In this document: positions 57,545-64,000 of the stretch, piece by piece
Position numbering within the stretch: position 1 is the stretch's first letter
Layout: each line of letters starts with the position of its first letter
DNA from: Entrophospora sp. SA101
Lineage: Eukaryota; Glomeromycota; Glomeromycetes; Entrophosporales; Entrophosporaceae
Assembly (NCBI GenBank): GCA_958430865.1
Contig: CAUDNR010004178.1
Location: 1 to 64,000 of the forward strand
Length of the DNA stretch: 64,000 nucleotides
Reading direction: 5' to 3'
Position numbers and translations under genes: made by a program
The notes under the pieces: model-generated
What the model saw: only the letters and a program-made list of their open reading frames with translations
What the model was told of the DNA's origin: nothing
The model's database searches: none

Positions 57545-58549
57545 TCAGATAACATTGCACATAATACAACATGAAATAATAAATATATTGTATTGTATAA
57601 CTAAATGAATATATATAATAATAAATAAAATAAAAATTACATGAAATATTTTTAAATATTTAAAAATCCTAAATCTTGATAAAGTCTTTAAATTTTTAAA
57701 TGATGTTATTAATGAATTGTCTGAGTTTTTTCTTTTACTAGTAGATTCATAAAAGGTTATTGATTGTGAATGTGTTAATATTGCTTCTTTCAATTTAACT
57801 GGTATAATATTTTCACCTGATAAAATTCTACATGTTTCAATTACTAAATATTTAATTTGCTTTTGTGCCTTAATTAGCTGTGCTAAACTATGAGCATCTT
57901 TATTTTTATTATTACCATAAGATATTTTTAATGATTGAATATTTTTACAAATCTTTGTTAATTCATCAAACAACTCACCACTGAAAACAAAATTATCACA
58001 TTGTAATTCATAAAGATCCTGAAAGATATTATCAAATATATGATGATTAATTAACAAATTATGAGGTATATATCCGGGACTAAACTCTCTAATACCTGCT
58101 GAATGATCTAAAATAAATTTTACTAATCTATTTTGTAAAATTTCTACACAGTTTGGTACATAAATGGTTTTTATTAGCCATCCAAATTTAATAATATAAT
58201 AATTGAAAGAAACAAGTCTAGTACAAAATCTAGTGTAATTATATAATGGTGGTTTCTCCAATAATTCAAAATTTAATTCAATGTCATTTATAGTCAAGAA
58301 ATCCTTATCTTCTTCTTTCAATAAACAATTAATTATAATTTTGATGCAGTCTTCACAAAGAAATGGATCCTTCCATAAAGTTGGAATATTAATATTGTGC
58401 CATTGTTTGTTGACAAGAATACAAGAATATAATGTTTTATAGTCATTATCTTCAATGTATTTGAATGTTTCAGTTAGGAGTTCAGGCGGAAAATTAAGCA
58501 TTTTTTTAGTATTAGGTATATAGAAAATGGTTTGTTTGCTGTACAACAT
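57545..58549 (-). CDS. F-box protein (334 aa), intact copy
   Basis: The F-box binds Skp1 and brings a substrate to an SCF ubiquitin ligase. The frame starts at ATG 58549 (MLYSKQTIFYIPNTKK); a second Met at residue 17 directly precedes the F-box (MLNFPPELLTETFKYI ... CILVNKQWHNINIPTLWKDP, residues ~17-62) and is an equally good start. Leucine-rich stretches follow (LFDELTKICKNIQSLKISYG and KQIKYLVIETCRILSG). The last ~45 residues are unusually hydrophobic (FHVIFILFIIIYIHLVIQYN), which is atypical; the frame may read past a lost splice site or a degenerate 3' end, since homologues usually continue with more leucine-rich repeats. It converges with the kinase pseudogene. The 5'-truncated twin is at 15223-16012. 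Confidence 0.8.
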   Translation of the reverse strand: MLYSKQTIFYIPNTKKMLNFPPELLTETFKYIEDNDYKTLYSCILVNKQWHNINIPTLWKDPFLCEDCIKIIINCLLKEEDKDFLTINDIELNFELLEKPPLYNYTRFCTRLVSFNYYIIKFGWLIKTIYVPNCVEILQNRLVKFILDHSAGIREFSPGYIPHNLLINHHIFDNIFQDLYELQCDNFVFSGELFDELTKICKNIQSLKISYGNNKNKDAHSLAQLIKAQKQIKYLVIETCRILSGENIIPVKLKEAILTHSQSITFYESTSKRKNSDNSLITSFKNLKTLSRFRIFKYLKIFHVIFILFIIIYIHLVIQYNIFIISCCIMCNVI

Positions 58550-59849
58550 AATAAATGATTATTTCAAAAAGGATTTTACTGTTTCACAAAAATCAAAGAA
58601 TTGTTTAAATAGCCATAGCAAATGAAAATATTTATTATATTTGTTCACTGACATTTTCATACTATCGTGGTAACAGATAGCAAATTTAGGCATATGAAAT
58701 TATTGATTATCATTTTTAACATTTGAGAGTGGATGTATATTGTGTACACATCACATTGCATAAATAAATAAAAAGTCATTAGTCTATTTTTTGTTGGCAC
58801 TTTTTCATTGTTGGCACTGGTCTCTTCAACACTAACGGTTAATATATTTTTTATTCATATTTAATTAATAATAGCAAAAGAAAGATTGATGAATGACTAA
58901 TTTATTCATTTATCTTTATTTATTCTTAAAGCTAAATTATAATATTTTGAAATAATAATTTTTTTACAATTTTTTAAATAATAGCCATTTGGTTAACACT
59001 GATTTTTGGGCTACTCTATTCAGCTAATTGTAATGATTCAGTGCTTGACAATTGGATTAGTTTGTGAAGTTACTTTGATTCTCGCCTATTGCCTCTTTCT
59101 TCTACCTAAAAATCTGTAAGCACACTTAATGGTACAGATAAGGCCCTTTTACGAAGCTTAAAGGTTTCTATAAAGTTTCTATATTCACTTGTGACCAATT
59201 TATTTCAGTTGTATACATTTCTTGGCCAATGATAAACTACAAAACAACTTAAGCAACTTGTTAATTCTTTACATTTACAATTACACAATATTTTCAATTT
59301 ACAGAGAATACTTCATTAACTATTGTTAACACCCCACTAGTTAGTTTTACTCTCTGAGGCAAATAAAATGTGGATTTTTACTAAAGCTTTACAATTGTTA
59401 CCTCCACTGCATTAGTTGTTTTTATCAAACAAAGAAAATAAGACAATGTTTTATTTTTATTTGATAAAATTAGTATAATCTTGAAATTATACATACAATT
59501 TTCCTCCCACTACTCCACTTCTTCTTTATGGCTAAATTTCCAGTTCGGTTTCGGTTTTTAAAAAAGCCAATTCGAAAATTAAAATTATAAGAAATACTAT
59601 AGATAGAAAATGAATTGTATTACTATACTATAATACAACGAATTACAATATTTTTTACCATTACACTCATTTGGTTGCGATTGTGAGTATTGTGAGAGTT
59701 TTGATTTTTAAAGGTATTTTCTCAATAATATACGTAATAAATGTTAGTTTTTGGAACCGAAATAAATAGAAGGCCATGAAATATATATTTATTTTTTTAT
59801 TTTATTAATCAATGTGAAATAAAACGTGATGTTACAAAAAATATACATA
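58550..59849. other. Non-coding stretch
   Basis: AT-rich sequence upstream of the F-box gene. No gene, repeat family or hairpin of note was seen, apart from a duplicated ttggcact motif near 58793-58820. Confidence 0.4.
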
Positions 59850-61074
59850 CACACACATCCCTACAAAAAGTATCGACTCACTGATGATCCGTCAAAATAA
59901 TCGAATAAACGGGTAATACAAATACTCGTTTTTTTACTAAGCAAATCGATATTGTGTATTAGTGAGAAAATGTTTGTTGAAATGATTACCATAACAATCT
60001 AAAATATCAAATTGGGATGATTGTTATTGATAATTTTATGATGTTTAAAAGTCAAATTAAAATTTTTCGAAAATTTTTCAAAAAAGTAGCACTTAGAGCT
60101 ATTTTAAGATACAATGCTTTAACACATCTTGTAAACTTAGAAAATGTTGTTCCGTTTGTTCTCAAATGTATATATATACACGTTCATAATTATTGATTGA
60201 ATATTCATGGAGCATTAATACAAAACGTAAAAAAAATTGGAATGAATTTTTTATGCAAGACAATTATCATTATGCGTGAACAAACTTTAAAGGGCAATTG
60301 CAGCTGAAATATCAACCAAAACTAGATTTTTTTTAAAAAAAAAAGATTGAACTTTCAATTTGTTATTTTAATTAAAAAATCATGTCTCAATTAACAGACT
60401 TTGAATATTGGATGTTGTGAAGCAGATGAAAGCATTTGCGACATTGCTGGTGCACTCAATCATTCTCAGTCACAAGTAACTCATGCAATAAAAGCATTTA
60501 AGATCAAACTACTATTGCTCCCCAAAAAAATACAAATGAATTAATTTCTTATTTAATGGATTAATGGGTAAATCTTGATTGTGATTATTTGCAAAAATTA
60601 GTAGACAGCATTCCTCAAAGGGTCCAAGCTGTAATTGAATCAAAAGGAAACCTGACAAAATATTGAATAAATGAATGAAATATTTATACTTTTTTGATAC
60701 TTTTGATATAAATTTAATAAAGATTTATTATGTAAAAATATTATACAAACTGTTGATGATAATTTTTTCATTATTTTACATTTTGTATTAATGCTCCATG
60801 AATATTCAATCAATAATTATGAATGTGTATATATATACATTTGAGAACAAAAAAATTTTCAAAAAATTTTAATTTGACTTTTAAAATCATAAAATTATCA
60901 ATAACAATTAGCCCAATGTGATATTTTAGAGTGTTATGGTCATTTCAACAAACATTTTCTTACTAATACACAACATCGATTTGCTTAGTAAAAAAACAAG
61001 TATTTGTATTACCCGTTTATTTGATTATTTTGACAGATCATCAAGTGAGTTGATACTTTTTGTAGGGGTGTGTA
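59850..61074. mobile_element. Tc1-type element with very long inverted repeats, internally deleted
   Basis: The outer ends cacacatccctacaaaaagt (left) and its counterpart actttttgtaggggtgtgta (right) continue inward as inverted repeats of roughly 300 bp or more (left to about 60240, right from about 60770). Between them, plus-strand traces of a Tc1 transposase remain: an N-terminal helix-turn-helix piece (CEADESICDIAGALNHSQSQ then VTHAIKAF, about 60400-60495) and the C-terminal LQKLVDSIPQRVQAVIESKG then NLTKY with a stop at 60664-60666. The catalytic core is deleted. Termini are TA-containing, as expected for Tc1/mariner. Confidence 0.8.
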
Positions 61075-61131
61075 CTTGGGGATATTGTAATCATTGAATA
61101 TATTGACTTCTATGATCTTTGCAGCATACAT

Positions 61132-62006
61132 GGTACCATCAGAGCTGCCATTTCATTTGACTTTTTTGACAACACATGATGAACCATTATTGAGGGAGCC
61201 CTTGCCACTTACCAATACATAATATTTTTTCTTATTATAGCAGGTAAACAACTTTCATATTCTCTTATTGCTGCTTCAAGGGGGTCATGAACTTTTGTAA
61301 CCAGATCCCATCTGCTCTTTCCTGATTTTGTAGACAAACACACCACATCCCATCTGCTTTTTTTGCTACTAAAAATAATATACAAATCAATTATCATTAA
61401 TTCAAAATCACTTTTTACCAAAAAAAAAACAAACTAGAATGATGACGAGTTGCAAACAACTATCATCATCATTATTTCAATAAATAACTAGTGTGACAAC
61501 AAGTGGAAATAACCACCACCACCATCCTTAAAACACTTACCCAGAAATAACAGCTATTTCTTTTTCCACTTTTCTTTAGGTTTTTTGATGCCATTTTTAA
61601 AAAAGAAAAAAAGGATTGTTATTTGATCGACGTGTACACATTAATTGCTGATCCTTTTATAATTGGCAGAAAATTTTCAAATATTATTAAAAAATTTTGG
61701 GATAAGATAAATATAAAGATTTCTTGAGCTTGTAACATTTTATTGTTACAATAAAATTTGATCTAAAATTTCAAATGATTGTCATAAATTATTTTATTTT
61801 TAGATAGATGATATTTCAATAATAAATTATATACTATATACTATATACTATATATATATAAAGACTTAAATATTTATTTATTCTCTTTTTCTAAAATAAT
61901 GAATAATAATAATAGTATAATTAATATTTGACAAAAATATAATATAATATAATATAATAAATTTACAATATTTCACCCCTCCCTCTACATTCTCTTTCTT
62001 ATTCAT
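61132..62006. other. Mostly non-coding; possible exon debris
   Basis: On the minus strand a short ATG exon (61594-61541, MASKNLKKSGKRNSCYFW) ends at a good GTAAGT donor. A second protein-like piece (SKKSRWDVVCLSTKSGKSRW, DPLEAAIREYESCLP, about 61385-61245) has no acceptor that joins it cleanly in frame. The two may be parts of a small gene or a degraded one. The rest is AT-rich with TATATACTA repeats near 61830. Confidence 0.3.
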
Positions 62007-63340
62007 TCAATCATTTTGATCACCAACATCATTATTATTTATTTCTTTATTTTCAGATTCTATCTCTGATAAATCATTAGATGATGATGGCAGTGGTTTT
62101 GTTTCTTATTTATTTATTGATTAATATGAATATGTAATTATTTAGTGAATATAATTTTATTTAATTAGTAAAGAGAGACAAAATTTAAAAGTTTGTGAAT
62201 ACTTTAATTTAAATAATATTTTCCACTAACCATTATTAATCTCAACATCAATATCAACATCTTTACTTTCATCTTCTTTCTCTTCTTTCTCACCTTCATC
62301 TTCGTTTTTACTTTCAGTCTTAGTTGATTCGTCATTTTCATCTTCATTCTCGCCTTCATCTTCATTTTTATTTTCAATTCTAATTGATTTGTTATTTTCA
62401 TCTTCTTTCTCACCGTCACCTTCATTTTCATTTTCGTCCTCTTCTTCAACCTCCTCATCCTCAGACAGATCTTTTATTTTAATGTCTTCAGGTTTTAAAT
62501 CAAATGATAACTCCAATGAAGATTCTGTGGCTAATCCCTCTTCCAAAACTGATTTCATAAATGACTGATAAACATCTTCACTAGTCTCTTTGCCATGAAG
62601 TGTAGTGATTGTATTTTCTTTTGGTGCAACTTTTTCACCCAACCAAAAAAACACCCAATAAAAAAACTTTTATTAATTTTTTATATGCATATAAAATGCT
62701 ATTAATACCATTACCGATTGATTGATTGATCAATTGGCGAATTGGTGAATTAATTGGCTAATTAATTAATCAAGTTAACTAATTAGCTAATAAATAATTA
62801 CCTTTGACAACTATTTCTTCAGGAGGTGGCACACTAGCAATTGCATCAAGATCTTCATATTCCTCATCAACTATATAATCGTAACCAATCGATCAACAAG
62901 TCAATTAATTAATTCGCCGCCGATGTATATAATACAATTAGCTTCTGCCATCGCTTTTTTCACAATTAATGATGCTTTAATAATAATACTTTACCTGTTT
63001 CTTCGGCATTTCCTTGAATACGTTCTTTGTGTAATTGGTTAACAAGTTTTGATGCTGACGGGTCAGTCTTTTGTCTTCGATGGGCGGCAGCTTTTTAATT
63101 ATTTATTTTTTTAAAAAGGAAAAGAATTTAGATTAAATTTATTTATATACAATAATATTATTTTATGAATTATTTGATAGAGTAAAATAAATTTTAAAAT
63201 TATTATTATATTTTGTTTGGGAACCTTTGACCAGCTAGATGTTCAATTTTCACCAAATATCTAATTTTACACTTACATATAGCAGCTCTTTCTTTAAGCC
63301 AATCTTTAGAACCAGCGTCATTATTATTAGCAGTGGCCAT
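62007..63340 (-). CDS. Acidic protein of unknown function (5 exons, 241 aa)
   Basis: I traced exons 63340-63277, 63090-62995, 62870-62802, 62629-62231 and 62104-62007. All introns are GT-AG, the phases agree, and the total is 726 nt including the stop. The protein starts MATANNNDAGSKDWLKERAA and continues with a basic segment (AAHRRQKTDPSASKLVNQLH) and DEEYEDLDAIASVPPPEE. After a non-repetitive stretch (DVYQSFMKSVLEEGLATESS) it becomes extremely Glu/Asp-rich, with internal units such as ENKNEDEGENEDEND and ESKNEDEGEKEEKED, ending DVGDQND. No domain is recognised. A basic N-terminus with a long acidic tail is typical of disordered chaperone-like or nuclear scaffold proteins, but that is only an analogy. 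It appears to be a normal host gene next to the transposon-rich region. Confidence 0.75.
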
Positions 63341-64000
63341 TATTATTATTATATTATAAATTAATTCTCGAGTTTTTTTTTATTTCAAAGAGAAAAATAT
63401 TTTCTTTCAATAGAATTTTAATAAATTGAGTTTATTATTTATTATTTATTATTTATTTATTGATTGATTAATTTAACAGTTACATAGTCACACATTCATG
63501 CAGATAATGCGGAGATTTTCTTTCCAAAAATTATCCGTTAATATTATTATTTATAGAAATAAATCTTAGTAAAATCGTAAAAAATTCATAATTTTTATAA
63601 ATAAGGAAACTTGTTACTGCTGTTTTATTATTATTGTAATAAATTCTTGGACTAAAATGGTGATGACATGATGAACATTTTGTATGTTTTACTTTTGTGA
63701 GAAGATATCCATTCCATATTCCGTAAATGCTTTTAGTGATAATCGCTTTTTTTGTTACCCATATCAGTAAATAGTCGATGGGCTGAAGTATCAAGAATTG
63801 GAATCAACACATCCTTACCATTAATTTTTTCTATGCTAATCATTTTTTATTTTTTTTTAAATCGTATTATTTTAACATCTTTCTTCCAAAAGATTCTTCC
63901 AAGAAGGAAGGCTCCTTTATACTTTTCTTGCGAATTAGGGAGGTTGTTAAAATCATGATCAAAATACCTATAATCATTATTTCAGGAATTCAATTTGATA
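63341..64000. other. Right end of window, no supported gene
   Basis: AT-rich upstream region of the acidic-protein gene followed by short frames. A minus-strand frame at 63794-63531 has some protein character (IWVTKKAIITKSIYGIWNGY, KCSSCHHHF) but no start or splice signals that I trust. Confidence 0.35.

Larger units (their letters stand above)
42616..58334. repeat. Segmental duplication, copy B (~15.7 kb)
   Basis: This is the counterpart of ~293-16012 at offset +42322. It contains identical copies of all genes, pseudogenes and elements described for copy A. At its right edge it continues without break into the 5' part of the F-box gene, so it preserves the pre-insertion state of that gene. 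Confidence 0.95.

Noticed and set aside
62204..62654. Met/Lys-rich frame and a start MFFWLGEKVAPK for the acidic protein
   Set aside because: The Met/Lys frame is an out-of-frame shadow. The other start is a TTG inside an intron; the splice-consistent model begins at 63340.

Overview
The window looks like nuclear DNA of a very AT-rich, repeat-rich fungus. Short GT-AG introns (about 55-110 bp), F-box and TKL-like kinase genes with the catalytic loop HCDLHSGN, and many families of DNA transposons all point to an arbuscular mycorrhizal fungus (Glomeromycotina, Rhizophagus-like). This is an inference from gene style; no rRNA or mitochondrial marker is present. No tRNA, rRNA, CRISPR array or bacterial-type operon was seen.

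Layout. (1) Bases ~293-16012 are one copy (A) of a ~15.7 kb segment. It carries a hAT-type MITE, an Asn-rich 661-aa gene, an ankyrin/dysferlin pseudogene, a 1-kb TA-flanked element, a second hAT MITE, a broken protein kinase gene and the C-terminal part of an F-box gene. (2) Bases 16013-20999 are a ~5 kb DNA transposon with inverted ends and one intact 8-exon gene (1143 aa) with a DDE-like core. (3) Bases 21000-25159 hold minisatellites, hairpins and a 709-bp mariner/pogo-type element, ending at a 10-N scaffold gap (25160-25169). (4) Bases 25170-34316 hold a truncated and a full-length piggyBac element, a deleted transposon with an acidic C-terminal fragment, gene debris and a broken RNase H-fold transposase-like gene. 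(5) Bases 34317-42615 are gene-poor: a seven-unit repeat, a hAT MITE with perfect 8-bp target duplication, Tc1 remnants and MITE pairs. (6) Bases ~42616-58334 are copy B of the segment, offset +42322, followed by the 5' end of the intact F-box gene. (7) Bases 58550-64000 hold a Tc1-like element with very long inverted repeats and an intact five-exon gene for a 241-aa acidic protein.

What ties it together. Copy A has the complete left MITE with its target duplication but a truncated F-box gene. Copy B has a chimeric left MITE but an intact F-box gene. The right end of the A/B identity falls exactly on the outer base of the 5-kb transposon, and the left end falls inside a MITE arm. The large duplication therefore looks transposon-mediated, unless it is partly an assembly effect (the 10-N gap lies between the copies). 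The best candidates for active or undescribed elements are the 5-kb transposon and the piggyBac element with a conserved antisense small ORF.
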